A stretch of 58,372 nt of DNA from Verrucomicrobia subdivision 3 bacterium UBA7542. GTDB lineage: Bacteria; Verrucomicrobiota; Verrucomicrobiia; Limisphaerales; UBA11358. The notes beneath the pieces are model-generated. The model was not told the DNA's origin, ran no database searches, and saw only the letters and a program-made list of their open reading frames with translations. This document shows positions 6,659 through 15,519 of this stretch, piece by piece. The position numbers and the translations under genes were made by a program. The stretch covers positions 1 through 58,372 of the forward strand of contig DLMG01000186.1 in assembly GCA_002479245.1 (NCBI GenBank), given 5' to 3'. Positions within the stretch are counted from its first letter, which is position 1; every line of letters begins with the position of its first letter.

Positions 6659-7954
6659 ATGTCCACGGCAAAGACTGAAACGATTCCGACGGTTGACCAC
6701 AAGCCGCACGCTGCGTTTTTCCGGCAGAGCGGCTGGCTGATGGTCGCGAACATCGTGGGGGGCGTGATGACGTTGGGGGTGCATCCGCTCAACAAACATA
6801 TCCCCGACTCGGAATACACGGCGTTCGGTGTGCTGCTGATGGTGGTGTCGTGCCTGCCAACCATACCGTTGCAGATGGTGTTCGCGCAGCAGTCGGCGCT
6901 GGCGCTGGCGAACGGCCGGGAACGGCAACTGTCGGGAATGATCCGGCTGGTGTGGCTGTGGACGTTCATCATTTGGGCGCTGGGAGCACTGGCGGTTTTT
7001 TTGTTTCAGGGAGCCATTGTCCAGCGCTGGCAGTTGCCGGGCGCGGCGGGTCTGCTGGTGACGCTGCCGTTGCTGCTGATTTCGTTGTTGTTGCCGTTGT
7101 TCAGCGGGGTATTGCAAGGGCGTCAGGATTTTTTCTGGCTGGGCTGGTCGTCCATTCTTGGCGGCGTGGGACGTTTGGGATTCGCAGCGTTGCTTGTGCT
7201 GGCGTTGGGTTTGGGCGCGTCGGGCATGATGGCGGGCGCGCTCCTCGGCATTGGGATGGCGGCGGTGATTACAATCTGGCGGACGCGGGATTTGTGGTCG
7301 TTGCGGGCGGAACCGTTTGATGTAAAAAAATTGCTGCGGCAGGTGCTGCCGCTGATTTGGGGTTTTGGCGCGTGGCAGTTCATGTTTACTTCGGACACGA
7401 TGTTCGCAAAGGCTTATTTCAGCCCGGAGGCGATGAAACCTTATGTGGCGGCGGGAACCATGTCGCGCGGCCTGTTGTGGCTGGTGCTGCCGCTGGCGAC
7501 GGTGATGTTTCCGAAAATTGTGCATGCGAATGCAAAGTCGGAAAAAAACAATTTATTCGGACTGGTGGTGCTGGGCACGGCGGTGTTGGGAATCTGCGGC
7601 ATGGCGGGACTGTGGCTGGTCGGGCCGCTGCTGGTGAAAATCATCTATAAATCCGGCGACCTCGCCGGGACGATGGCGCTGATTCCGTGGTATGCTGGCG
7701 CGATGGTGCCGCTGGCGATGGCAAACGTGCTGGTGAACGATTTGCTGGCGCGCCTGCAATTCCGTGTGGTGCCGTTCATGGTGGTGCTGGCAGTGGCCTA
7801 TGGCTTCGCGTTGCCGCTGATGCTGAACCATTTTCCGGGGCGGCTCGAAATCGTGCTGCAAACGCTCGGCGGGTTCAACCTGCTTTTGTTCGGCGTGTGC
7901 GCGTGGTTCACGTGGGGGATGAAGGCAAAAACAAGGATGGAAGATGGCAGATAA
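6659..7954 (+). CDS. Polysaccharide/lipid flippase of the MOP superfamily (Wzx/MATE-like)
   Basis: A 431-residue integral membrane protein with about 12 hydrophobic helices and no signal peptide, of the oligosaccharide flippase type that moves lipid-linked sugars across the inner membrane. Typical features are an N-terminal helix pair with GWLMVANIVGGVMTLG, and the pattern LSGVLQGRQDFFWLGWSSILGG in helix 4-5. It starts 30 bp after the M20 peptidase stop. The convergent neighbour is a GT2 glycosyltransferase, consistent with a role in surface glycan assembly. Whether it moves O-antigen units, capsule precursors or another lipid cannot be read from sequence. Confidence 0.7.
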   Translation: MSTAKTETIPTVDHKPHAAFFRQSGWLMVANIVGGVMTLGVHPLNKHIPDSEYTAFGVLLMVVSCLPTIPLQMVFAQQSALALANGRERQLSGMIRLVWLWTFIIWALGALAVFLFQGAIVQRWQLPGAAGLLVTLPLLLISLLLPLFSGVLQGRQDFFWLGWSSILGGVGRLGFAALLVLALGLGASGMMAGALLGIGMAAVITIWRTRDLWSLRAEPFDVKKLLRQVLPLIWGFGAWQFMFTSDTMFAKAYFSPEAMKPYVAAGTMSRGLLWLVLPLATVMFPKIVHANAKSEKNNLFGLVVLGTAVLGICGMAGLWLVGPLLVKIIYKSGDLAGTMALIPWYAGAMVPLAMANVLVNDLLARLQFRVVPFMVVLAVAYGFALPLMLNHFPGRLEIVLQTLGGFNLLLFGVCAWFTWGMKAKTRMEDGR

Positions 7955-8007
7955 CGGATGGCGGATGATTCCCCCGCAGGGAGCTTTTCCATCCGCCGTT
8001 CGCTATC
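7950..8007. repeat. Inverted repeat spanning the convergent stop codons
   Basis: gataacggatggcggatg (7950-7967) and catccgccgttcgctatc (7990-8007) pair at 15 of 18 positions around a 22-bp loop. The repeat overlaps the flippase stop (7952-7954) and the glycosyltransferase stop (8003-8005). It lacks a T-tract, so a terminator role is possible but unproven. Confidence 0.5.
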
Positions 8008-8827
8008 CTCGCTTTTCCGAATCCGGCCCCGGCAACGGTCGCGGCTGGTGAAGTTTTTTGTAAATCCAGCCTTCCAACGGGCGCAACGGCCGCAGCCATT
8101 TGTAAAACGGCGAGTAAATCAGCCGGATGCGCACGACGGAAAGGAACATCGTCAGCGAGGAACGGAACAGCGCGACTTTGGAGCCGGCTTTGTCCGTCCA
8201 CTCGGTTGGCACCTCGCGGATGCGATACCCGGCGCGCTTGAGGGCGACGAGCAGGTTGATGTCGAAGGCCATGTCGGCGATACGAAGGAAGGGATGAACT
8301 TTTTCCACGACTTCGCGCTTCATCACTTTTGCCCCGCATTGCGTGTCGTGGATGTTTAACCGGAAGAACAGTTGCACGATGGCGTGAAACACCCGGCTGG
8401 CGAATCGCCGGTTGCCGGTCTGCGATTGATGAATGACCGAATCCAGCAGCCAGCGCGAGCCGACGACACAGTCCGCGTCGCCAAGGTGCCGGACCAATTC
8501 GAGAAACGCGTGTGGCGGCGTCGCGCCGTCGGCATCCACGTAACCGATCAAATCGCCGAAGGAGGCGAGTTTGAGGCCTTCGATGAGCGCGCCGCCCTTG
8601 CCAATCGGCTCCTTGAATTCCAGCATCCGAAGAACCGCCGGAAATTCCACCGCGACCCGCCGAACCACCCCGAGCGTGTTGTCCGTGCAGCCGTTGAGCA
8701 CGACGACGAGTTGGAATTTGCCGGAATAATTTTTCCCAAAAAATTGTGCGTAGTCGCGCAGCACCGGTTCGATGCGGCGCTCCTCGTTGTAAGCCGGAAT
8801 GAGGAGCAACAGTCTGGGATCAGGCAC
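8003..8827 (-). CDS. Family 2 glycosyltransferase (dolichyl-phosphate glucosyltransferase-like)
   Basis: A 274-residue GT-A fold glycosyltransferase. Visible motifs: LLIPAYNEERRIEPVL at the start (nucleotide-sugar site), VVLNGCTDNT, GKGGALIEGLK, the DxD-type IGYVDADGATPP, VVGSRWLL and DTQCGAKVMKRE. The last is typical of the ALG5/DPM1-like branch that moves a sugar to a polyprenyl phosphate. There is no C-terminal membrane-helix block, so it is probably peripheral, held by the basic, Pro-rich C-terminus. Convergent with the flippase gene. Donor and acceptor are unknown. Confidence 0.8.
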   Translation of the reverse strand: MPDPRLLLLIPAYNEERRIEPVLRDYAQFFGKNYSGKFQLVVVLNGCTDNTLGVVRRVAVEFPAVLRMLEFKEPIGKGGALIEGLKLASFGDLIGYVDADGATPPHAFLELVRHLGDADCVVGSRWLLDSVIHQSQTGNRRFASRVFHAIVQLFFRLNIHDTQCGAKVMKREVVEKVHPFLRIADMAFDINLLVALKRAGYRIREVPTEWTDKAGSKVALFRSSLTMFLSVVRIRLIYSPFYKWLRPLRPLEGWIYKKLHQPRPLPGPDSEKRG

Positions 8828-8922
8828 GCAGATTCAATAGCAGGAAGTCGCCGCGCAATCAATCTTGGGAAACGGGCGAAGGAAGTTTGCAGCCTGTCTG
8901 GTTGTCAGACCACGAATCAAGC

Positions 8923-9249
8923 TCAACACAGCATCAAAACAAAGACATCCGCGACGAATAATCCCGTCAGAATCAAATACCATCCGTTCTCACGTCTCAT
9001 TATGGCTGCGACCATACAGCTGACGCCAAAAAGCATGACTGCTAGCCCGACCATGCTGAGAACATTCCCAGTGTGCGCTAAGCGAACTGCCTCCATATCG
9101 CGCACATACACAATGTGCTGCTTCATTGCTGCTTCAATACTATATGCCTTATGACGCGAGGCATGCACCCAGTGGTCATAGGCCATACTATTGAGAAAAA
9201 AAGCAACAATTCCCAAAAGAGCTGCCGTTTGATAGAAGGTTATTTTCAT
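8923..9249 (-). CDS. Hypothetical small membrane protein
   Basis: 108 residues with an N-terminal hydrophobic helix (TAALLGIVAFFLNSMAY), a polar middle (HWVHASRHKAYSIEAAMKQH) and two further helices (GNVLSMVGLAVMLFGVSCMVA; WYLILTGLFVADVFVLML). I recognise no family. It lies between the glycosyltransferase and the repeat block before dprA. ATG 9249 is the first in frame. Confidence 0.55.
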   Translation of the reverse strand: MKITFYQTAALLGIVAFFLNSMAYDHWVHASRHKAYSIEAAMKQHIVYVRDMEAVRLAHTGNVLSMVGLAVMLFGVSCMVAAIMRRENGWYLILTGLFVADVFVLMLC

Positions 9250-9382
9250 CCTAAGCCGTGGGTGGCCTAATAGTTATTGGACGACTTGGTTTGCAGCTTA
9301 TTCCGTTTCACGTTGAAACACTATTCCCGGCCAAGTTTGAGTCCAGCGCGAAACAATTCATGCCGCCGCGCATTTTTTCTTC

Positions 9383-9530
9383 AGCGCCGTCAGGCGCGGC
9401 ATATTTGTAGAAACGCGCCAGAGAAATTCCAAGCTCCGTCAGGAGCGACATATTCAGATATGCCGCCCCTGACGGGGCTTTAGATTTTAATTGTTTCTGG
9501 TTCTACAAATATGCCGCGCCTGACGGCGCT
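9383..9530. repeat. Nested inverted-repeat element before dprA
   Basis: Perfect 30-bp outer arms (9383-9412 and 9501-9530; left arm begins agcgccgtcaggcgcggcat) enclose a second imperfect inverted pair at 9431-9478 (agctccgtcaggagcgacat ... gccgcccctgacggggct). All four arms are versions of one unit, AGCnCCGTCAGGnGCGRCAT. The 9250-9599 gap between genes holds this element and little else. Confidence 0.85.
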
Positions 9531-9599
9531 AAAATTTGCTTCCCGTGAATATTGTCACTTGGAACTTGAAACCTGAAACTTGAAACTCTTTAATTCGGC

Positions 9600-10706
9600 A
9601 TGGACTCAAGGGAAGCGCTCATTGCTTTGAACCTCATCGAAAACGTCGGCCCGGTGCGGGCGCGGCTGCTGCTGGAACATTTCGGCGACGCGCCCAAAAT
9701 TCTTCAGGCGTCCCAGAGCGAACTGCGCCGCGTCCGTAACATCGGCGACGAAACCGCCGGGGCGATTGCCGGCTGGGAGAAAACCGTTGACCTCGCCGGT
9801 GAATTGAAACGCATCCAGGAATTCGGCTGCCATATTTTGATTCAAAGCGACGAGGATTATCCCGAATCGCTCCGGCAAATCTACGACCCGCCGCTGGTGC
9901 TTTACGTCAAGGGGGCGCTGACCGCCAAGGACAAAAACGCGGTGGCGATGGTCGGCTCGCGGATGACGACGCATTACGGCATCGAGACTGCGCGCAAGCT
10001 GGCCTATCAACTGGCTTATGTCGGCGTGACGGTCGTGAGCGGCGGCGCGCGCGGGATTGACACGGCGGCGCACCAGGGCGCGCTGGCGGCAAAAGGACGG
10101 ACGGTTTGCGTGCTCGGCACGGGCATCAACATTGTGTTCCCGCCCGAGAACGCGGAATTGTTCGGGCGCATTGCCGAATCCGGCGCAGTCATCACGCAAT
10201 TCCCCTTCAACCGCAACGCGGACAAGCAATCCTTCGCCATCCGCAACCGCATCGTGGCCGGCATGACGCTCGGCACGGTGGTGGTGGAGGCGGACCTGCA
10301 CAGCGGCGCGCTCATCACGTCGAATTTTGCGACGGAATACGGCCGGCAGGTTTTTGCCGTGCCCGGACGGATTGATTCGCCGCGCAGCAAGGGTTGCCAC
10401 GACTTGATTAAAAAAGGCGCGAAGCTGTGCGAAGACGCGGAGGATGTTTTGAGTGAGTTCGAGTATTTGTTTCCGGGGAGCAACCGTCCGCCGTCGCCGG
10501 GCGAAACCGGCGTTCTCCCGGCCCTCACCCTGTCTGAAAACGAAAAACTGGTCTATGACGCGTTGAACAACGAGGAATCGAGCATTGACGAAGTCATCCG
10601 GCGCAGCAGTTTGCCGAGTTCGGCGGTTTCGGTGGCGTTGCTGGGTCTGGAAATGAAGCGCGTGGTGAAGCAGTTGCCGGGAAAGTTGTTCGTGCGGAAC
10701 CAGTGA
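9600..10706 (+). CDS. dprA: DNA-processing protein DprA (Smf)
   Basis: A 368-residue protein that in natural transformation binds incoming single-stranded DNA and loads RecA. Order of domains: N-terminal helical HhH/SAM-like region (1-80; IALNLIENVGPVRARLLLEHFG), the Rossmann-like core (about 85-290; YPESLRQIYDPPLVLYVKG, VAMVGSRMTTHYG, VSGGARGIDTAAHQGAL, FAIRNRIVAGMTLGTVVVEA, VFAVPGR) and a C-terminal winged helix (about 305-365; LSENEKLVYDALNNEESSID). Length is normal. No other competence genes are in the window. Confidence 0.95.
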   Translation: MDSREALIALNLIENVGPVRARLLLEHFGDAPKILQASQSELRRVRNIGDETAGAIAGWEKTVDLAGELKRIQEFGCHILIQSDEDYPESLRQIYDPPLVLYVKGALTAKDKNAVAMVGSRMTTHYGIETARKLAYQLAYVGVTVVSGGARGIDTAAHQGALAAKGRTVCVLGTGINIVFPPENAELFGRIAESGAVITQFPFNRNADKQSFAIRNRIVAGMTLGTVVVEADLHSGALITSNFATEYGRQVFAVPGRIDSPRSKGCHDLIKKGAKLCEDAEDVLSEFEYLFPGSNRPPSPGETGVLPALTLSENEKLVYDALNNEESSIDEVIRRSSLPSSAVSVALLGLEMKRVVKQLPGKLFVRNQ

Positions 10707-10751
10707 CGCCCGCTCCGAACCAGGCGAATCCGGAGGCACTGCCACCGTAGG

Positions 10752-10924
10752 CGGCAGCCATCTCTGGCTGCCGTATCGCCCGGACTCCTGCCTGCCGGCA
10801 GGCAGGTCCAGCCGGGTGGTCTGATGTGGAAGCGAGGTCATGACGCAGGTTTGGTTTTGTGGCCCGGGCGGCAAGGATGCCGCCGGCTACGGCAGGCAGG
10901 CCCGGTGAAGCATTGCTTCACGGG
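10752..10924. repeat. Cluster of short palindromes after dprA
   Basis: The 10707-11006 gap carries three hairpins. cggcagccatctctggctgc and one further base (10752-10773) has 9-bp arms and a 4-nt loop. CCTGCCTGCCGGCAGGCAGG (10787-10806) is a perfect palindrome. cccggtgaagcattgcttca (10901 on, closing at 10924) is near-perfect. The first may terminate dprA. No coding region is seen in the gap. Confidence 0.65.
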
Positions 10925-11006
10925 CCAAGGATGCCCGCCACTACAGCAAAACGGCTTGCACCTTTGCGGCCAATGAACTAGAAGTCGGCAAACACGGGAC
11001 AAAATT

Positions 11007-11654
11007 ATGGCACTCTACACCATCATTGGCGGCGATCAAAAACCGTACAGCTCGGTCACGGCGGACGACATACGCCGGTGGATTGCCGACGGCCGGCTCA
11101 ATGAACAATCTTTGGCGAAGGAGGAAGATGACACCGAATGGCGTCCGCTCTCCGCATTTCCTGAGTTCGCCGATGCGCTGGCCGCCAGTTCCGCCCCGCC
11201 GCCGCCGTTGACTGCGCCTGTGGCGGGTGCGAGTGAAGGACACGACGCGGCCTTGCAACTGGTCAAAGGCCCCGCCATCGGACTTAAAGTGACAGCCATT
11301 CTCAATTTGGTTTTGGCCCTGTGGAGTCTGGTAAAATTGATTTTTTTCCGTTCAGATGTGAGCCGGCTTTATTCCGGAATACCACAATTTAACGATCCCC
11401 AAGTGCAGCAATTGCTGCATTTGACCTATGGACCGCTGGGCATTATCAACAGTCTTTTTGGGCTGGCGATGTCGGTTTTGGTTTTGATCGGCGCGGCGAA
11501 GATGCAGTCTTTGCGAAGTTTTGAATTCGCATTTGCCGCCGCCATTCTGGCAATGATCCCCTGCCTGACACCGTGTTGTGTTCTCGGGCTGCCCTTCGGC
11601 ATTTGGGCGCTGGTGGTTTTGAACAAGCCGGAAGTGAAGTCGCAATTCAGTTGA
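11007..11654 (+). CDS. GYF_2-domain membrane protein
   Basis: 215 residues. The N-terminus (YTIIGGDQKPYSSVTADDIR ... GRLNEQSLAKEEDDTEWRPL) is a GYF_2 domain, found in many Verrucomicrobiota and Planctomycetota membrane proteins and thought to bind proline-rich peptides. A Pro-rich linker (SSAPPPPLTAPV) leads to three or four hydrophobic helices: VTAILNLVLALWSLVKL, YGPLGIINSLFGLAMSVLVL, FAAAILAMIPCLTPCCVLGL. Role unknown. It is paralogous to the gene at 12101 through the GYF_2 domain. Confidence 0.7.
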   Translation: MALYTIIGGDQKPYSSVTADDIRRWIADGRLNEQSLAKEEDDTEWRPLSAFPEFADALAASSAPPPPLTAPVAGASEGHDAALQLVKGPAIGLKVTAILNLVLALWSLVKLIFFRSDVSRLYSGIPQFNDPQVQQLLHLTYGPLGIINSLFGLAMSVLVLIGAAKMQSLRSFEFAFAAAILAMIPCLTPCCVLGLPFGIWALVVLNKPEVKSQFS

Positions 11655-11660
11655 TGCACA

Positions 11661-12062
11661 ATGACCGTCCGGACCACCCGACCGTTAAGCCGCGCCCGAG
11701 CCTGGACGTGCGTTTTGACAAATCTATGTGCCACCCCGGGACTGGGTTCGCTGATGGCGCGGCGGATTTTTGCCGGAATCGGTCAATTGCTGCTCGCCCT
11801 GGCGGGTTTTGTTTTGATCGTTGGCTGGATGTTTGAATTGTTCCACCGCGTTTTTCTCCAGCAATTCGGCGAGGCGGTTCCGCCGGATTCATCCGGCTGG
11901 ATGTGGAAGTGGGGGCTGTTATTATTCGGCGCAAGCTGGTTGTGGTCGCTGGTCACGAGTTTAAGTTTGTTGCGTCAGGCAAAAACGGACGGACAGGTTG
12001 AACCAAAATCCATTCCGCCACGGATGGCGGATGTGCCCGGCCAACCGCCAAAACTGTCCTGA
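11661..12062 (+). CDS. Hypothetical membrane protein with CATPGLGSLMARR motif
   Basis: 133 residues starting 6 bp after the preceding gene, so co-transcribed. An internal CATPGLGSLMARRIFAG segment precedes two hydrophobic helices (GQLLLALAGFVLIVGWMF; WGLLLFGASWLWSLVTSLSLL), and the tail is polar and Pro-rich. ATG 11754 (MARRIF) is an alternative start, but would remove the Gly/Pro motif, which looks structural. No function assigned. Confidence 0.55.
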   Translation: MTVRTTRPLSRARAWTCVLTNLCATPGLGSLMARRIFAGIGQLLLALAGFVLIVGWMFELFHRVFLQQFGEAVPPDSSGWMWKWGLLLFGASWLWSLVTSLSLLRQAKTDGQVEPKSIPPRMADVPGQPPKLS

Positions 12063-12100
12063 AATTTTCGTGACGGCAACTGAAACAAGAAAGGCACGTT

Positions 12101-12559
12101 ATGTATAAAATCATCGGAACGGACGGGCGGCCATACGGCCCGGCAAGCGCGGAGGAAATGCGGCGCTGGATTGCCGAGAACCGCGTCAACGCCCAAACGT
12201 CGGTTCAAATGGAAGGTTCCCAGGAATGGAAACCGCTGGGTTCGTTTTCTGAATTTGCCTCCGGATTGAATGTGGTTCCGCCGCCGATCGCGCCGCCTCC
12301 GTCCGCCGTTGCATCACGGGCGTCCAACAAAATTCCGGCCGGCATTTGCGGGATTCTGCTTGGCTCACTCGGCATTCATAAATTCATCCTCGGCTACACC
12401 GGGGCCGGTTTGATCATGCTGCTGGTGACGATCCTGACCTGCGGCATTGCCGGCGTGGTGACACACATCATCGGCCTCATCGAAGGCATCATTTACCTGT
12501 GCAAGTCTGACGAAGAGTTTGTGCGCACTTACGTGGACGGACGCAAGGAATGGTTCTGA
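12101..12559 (+). CDS. GYF_2 plus TM2-domain membrane protein
   Basis: 152 residues. Residues 1-58 are a GYF_2 domain (YKIIGTDGRPYGPASAEEMR, IAENRVNAQTSVQ, EWKPLGSFSEFASGL). A linker rich in proline (VPPPIAPPPSA) leads to a TM2-type pair of helices with the usual signature: ICGILLGSLGIHKFILGYTG, then LVTILTCGIAGVVTHIIGLI and the short tail YLCKSDEEFVRTYVDG. The third of three small membrane genes in a row, two of them with GYF_2 domains. Confidence 0.75.
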   Translation: MYKIIGTDGRPYGPASAEEMRRWIAENRVNAQTSVQMEGSQEWKPLGSFSEFASGLNVVPPPIAPPPSAVASRASNKIPAGICGILLGSLGIHKFILGYTGAGLIMLLVTILTCGIAGVVTHIIGLIEGIIYLCKSDEEFVRTYVDGRKEWF

Positions 12560-12600
12560 TTTGCCGCGGGAGTGATACCAACTCCCAGTGTGAATCGGCA

Positions 12601-12662
12601 CGTGGGTAGGGCGCGTCACTTCCGCCGTCGCATGGCTATGGCGGGACAAGCCGTGCGCGCCG
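12601..12662. repeat. Dispersed 62-bp repeat, copy 1
   Basis: A 62-bp sequence containing gtagggcgcgtcacttccgc and gctatggcgggacaagccgt. It matches 52406-52467 in inverted orientation at 59 of 62 positions. The rest of the 12560-12735 gap holds another hairpin-forming stretch (gcgggcagaggactgcccgc). Confidence 0.85.
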
Positions 12663-12735
12663 CAATTGTTGTGGGACGAGCGGCGGGCAGAGGACTGCCC
12701 GCCCTACCGAGGTTTGTTCCGGTTGTCATTGAGCC

Positions 12736-13020
12736 ATGAAAAAAATCAGCGCTCCTGAAATCAAAACCGCGCTCGCCACCGTGCCGGATTGGAAAAAGAA
12801 AGGCGCGACGATTGCGCGGACGTATCCGTTCAAAGATTTCCCCGCCGCGATAAAATTTATCAACACAGTTGCCGAACTCGCCGAGCAGGCGTGGCATCAT
12901 CCAGATATTGACATCCGCTGGAACAAGGTGACGCTCACGCTCACGACGCACGACGCCGGTGGTTTGACGGAAAAGGATTTTGATCTGGCGCGAAAGTTCG
13001 ACGCGCTGTCACTTCGCTGA
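12736..13020 (+). CDS. phhB: Pterin-4a-carbinolamine dehydratase
   Basis: A 94-residue enzyme that dehydrates 4a-hydroxytetrahydrobiopterin. The family hallmark is clear: HHP at 54-56 and TTHDAGGLTEKD with H72, the histidines of the active site. Length matches the family exactly. It stands alone: no phenylalanine hydroxylase is in the window. Such orphan PCD genes are common, and some act in other pterin or molybdopterin processes. Its last 12 bases overlap the 3' end of the convergent membrane-protein gene. Confidence 0.9.
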   Translation: MKKISAPEIKTALATVPDWKKKGATIARTYPFKDFPAAIKFINTVAELAEQAWHHPDIDIRWNKVTLTLTTHDAGGLTEKDFDLARKFDALSLR

Positions 13021-14565
13021 ATTCAACGAATTGGTTGAAGTGTCACGCGGCGCCGTTGCGGGAATGGTCGGTGGTGGCGTCCCGCTTTGCGGGATGCGCG
13101 GCAGGCGTCCAATCCAGATGCCGCTGACGCCATACTCCCATTCCAATTGCGAGCTGCTCGGCAAGCTGCTCCGGCCGCCGCGGATGACGAGGCGGTCTTG
13201 CGGGCGCATTTTTTTCAACCACGGTTCGTAGGCTTTGGCGTCGCCGAAATTCCACATGATTTTGTGATACACCTGGAAATCTTCATCGGGCATCAGGGCG
13301 GGCTCAAAGCCAAGAATATATCGCCAGTCCGCGTTCGGATTTTTGAAAAATGTCTGATAAAAAACCGTCATGTCCCCGGAATAAAGGATGCCACCTTTTT
13401 CCGGCAACCAGCCGTTGAGGTCGGGATTGTCCGGCGTGAGATATTGCTGGGTCAGATTATATGTCCAGCGGCTGTTGTGATCGTTGGTGATGACAAGGAA
13501 CGCAATGGCCGCAAGACCGCAGGTCAGCGCCAGGCGCTTGAAAGAGTCCGCCGCGAAGCGCGCCTGCAGGAGCAGTTGCATATCGCAAGTGACCAGAACC
13601 ATCAGCGCCGGCCAGCCCCAGTCTTCCGTGAAACGCACCGCTTTGAAACTGAGCACCCACGCGAGACAGGCGAGCCAGAACACCGGATTGGAGGTCAGTG
13701 GGCGTGTCTTCAAGCCGGCCAGTTGACGCAGAATCAACAGGCCACCCAGAAGGATCAGCGCGAGAACATCGCCCGACGATGACTGGAATTCAGTGACCAG
13801 CGTGCGCTGTGTGGTATGCATTCCAAAAGCCCGATATGCCATAACGAGAGCCTGGTAAATGGACGCAAACGGATGCCCCGTGAGTGAAGCGCCCAGGAAT
13901 ACTCCCGCCACCCATCCTGCAATCAGCGTCAATCCCCAGCGAAATTGTCCGGCGAGGAAAAACGCCGCCACCGGCAGCATCCAGAGATACCACACTCCAT
14001 GCATGAACGTGCAAAGGGCAATCAACGGCGCCAGCCACAACACCGTCCACCATTTGGGCGGAGCCGAACCATGAGCCTGCCAGGCAAAAAGAATGGTCAG
14101 CAGCACGGCAATGGTCAGTATAAATGGACGGCCGGTTAAAAACCGCAAGGGGACATCCGTTGTAAGCGCCGCCGCCGTCAAGGCAATCAGCCAGGCTTCC
14201 GGCCGCTTCAGCCACGGCAACACCGACCAGCTTGCCAACGCGAACAACGCCACGACGGAAAACAGGACCAGCCCTTCGGTGCTGCATTTGCTCCACAGAA
14301 AAATTTGTCGCAGCAGAAAATGCCAGCCGAAGTTGTGATCTATCTGGAAAGCGGGCCCCACCACCAGAATGTCCGGCCACGGTTTGCCGCTCACCGCCTT
14401 GGCCGCGTGACGCAGCGCGTCGTCGGCCGGCAAATAGCCGTAGCCGATAATTTTCAGCGGAATGGCAAGAACGACCAGAATGACGATGGCCCAAACCGCG
14501 AGTGGCACGTAACGCCGGACCGCGTCGAGGGACGATGAGTTGGAATTACCGTTGTCGTCGGTCAT
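13009..14565 (-). CDS. Large polytopic membrane protein, function unknown
   Basis: 518 residues from ATG 14565 with about 10-11 hydrophobic helices in the first 370 residues. An early periplasmic stretch follows helix 1 (DDALRHAAKAVSGKPWPDIL). The C-terminal soluble domain has GGILYSGDMTVFYQTFFKNP and RDTSTNSL near the end. The layout resembles GT-C-fold glycosyltransferase or oligosaccharyltransferase-type proteins, including an acidic motif in the first loop, but I cannot place it in a named family. A TTG at 14580 would add five residues. It lies 24 bp after the metallo-hydrolase gene and is probably in one operon with it. Confidence 0.65.
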   Translation of the reverse strand: MTDDNGNSNSSSLDAVRRYVPLAVWAIVILVVLAIPLKIIGYGYLPADDALRHAAKAVSGKPWPDILVVGPAFQIDHNFGWHFLLRQIFLWSKCSTEGLVLFSVVALFALASWSVLPWLKRPEAWLIALTAAALTTDVPLRFLTGRPFILTIAVLLTILFAWQAHGSAPPKWWTVLWLAPLIALCTFMHGVWYLWMLPVAAFFLAGQFRWGLTLIAGWVAGVFLGASLTGHPFASIYQALVMAYRAFGMHTTQRTLVTEFQSSSGDVLALILLGGLLILRQLAGLKTRPLTSNPVFWLACLAWVLSFKAVRFTEDWGWPALMVLVTCDMQLLLQARFAADSFKRLALTCGLAAIAFLVITNDHNSRWTYNLTQQYLTPDNPDLNGWLPEKGGILYSGDMTVFYQTFFKNPNADWRYILGFEPALMPDEDFQVYHKIMWNFGDAKAYEPWLKKMRPQDRLVIRGGRSSLPSSSQLEWEYGVSGIWIGRLPRIPQSGTPPPTIPATAPRDTSTNSLNSAK

Positions 14566-14589
14566 ATTTGGGCGGCGCAATGTTCAAGA

Positions 14590-15519
14590 TCAAAACACCA
14601 CCGGCACGCCTTCGTCAAGCATTCGCAATTTTTGCGTGAGGTTTTCCTTCACAGCAATCTCGCGGAGCCAGCGCGGCGGTTCGTCCATTTCCTCGAACGA
14701 CAACTTGAACGTCCCATAGTGCATCGGCACCAACCAGCGCGCGCGCAAATCCCGGAACGCCTTCACCGCCTCGTCCGGCCCCATGTGAACACGTCGAAAC
14801 GATTCCGGGTGATATGCGCCAATCGGCAGCAACGCAATTTCCGGCGCGAGCCGCCGGCCAATTTCCTTGAAGCCGTCAAAATAGGCGCTGTCGCCCGCGT
14901 GGTAAATTTTGCGGCCTTGATATTCGAGCAGGAAACCGCCGTAACCGCGATGCTGGTCGCGCAGCATTCTCGCGCCCCAATGCCGGCTTGGCGTGAAGGT
15001 CACCTTCCAATCGCGTTGGGAAAAGCTTTCCCACCAATCCAGCTCGATGATGCGCGCGAAGCCGAGGTCTTGCGCCAGATCGCCGACGCCGCGCGGCATC
15101 ACGCCGATTTTCGGCTGCGGCAGCCGGCGCAACGTCGGTTTGTGAAAATGGTCGAAATGCGCGTGCGTGAGCAGCACCAGATCAATCCGCGGCAGGTCCT
15201 GGATTTTCAGGCCGGAGCGTTTGATGCGCTTCAAAAGAAACAGCCAGTTCGCAAAATTCGGGTCAATCAAGACGTTCAGGTTCGTGAACTGGATCAAAAA
15301 CGATGCGTGGCCAATCCACGTGATGGCGACCTGTCCGTGCGAAAGGTTCGGGAAAATTGGGTGGCGTGATCGTCCGATGCGCGGGGTGAGCAGCGCTTTC
15401 CAGACGAGTTCACGGAAAAACGTGCGCGGATTGAAATGCTTCGACGGCGTCAAATCCTTGAAAGAGCGCGGTAATCTCCGGCGTGGCGGCGCGGGACGTT
15501 GCGAAACCGGTTTCTTCAT
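14590..15519 (-). CDS. Metallo-beta-lactamase-fold hydrolase (UlaG/NAPE-PLD-like)
   Basis: 309 residues from ATG 15519, which has a good AGGAGA five bases upstream. Metal ligands: HAHFDH at 119-124, SRHWG near 178-182, HAGDSAYFDGF from 207, and a late HYGTF. The ITWIGHASFLIQ opening and SRHWGAR are typical of the UlaG/RomA/NAPE-PLD branch, hydrolases of phosphodiester or lactone bonds rather than beta-lactams. A basic N-terminus (RRRLPRSF) precedes the domain. Substrate unknown. Confidence 0.8.
   Translation of the reverse strand: MKKPVSQRPAPPRRRLPRSFKDLTPSKHFNPRTFFRELVWKALLTPRIGRSRHPIFPNLSHGQVAITWIGHASFLIQFTNLNVLIDPNFANWLFLLKRIKRSGLKIQDLPRIDLVLLTHAHFDHFHKPTLRRLPQPKIGVMPRGVGDLAQDLGFARIIELDWWESFSQRDWKVTFTPSRHWGARMLRDQHRGYGGFLLEYQGRKIYHAGDSAYFDGFKEIGRRLAPEIALLPIGAYHPESFRRVHMGPDEAVKAFRDLRARWLVPMHYGTFKLSFEEMDEPPRWLREIAVKENLTQKLRMLDEGVPVVF

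Noticed and set aside
6611..7525. Long minus-strand ORF opposite the flippase gene
   Set aside because: Low-complexity Gln/Arg/His-rich shadow of a hydrophobic coding region.
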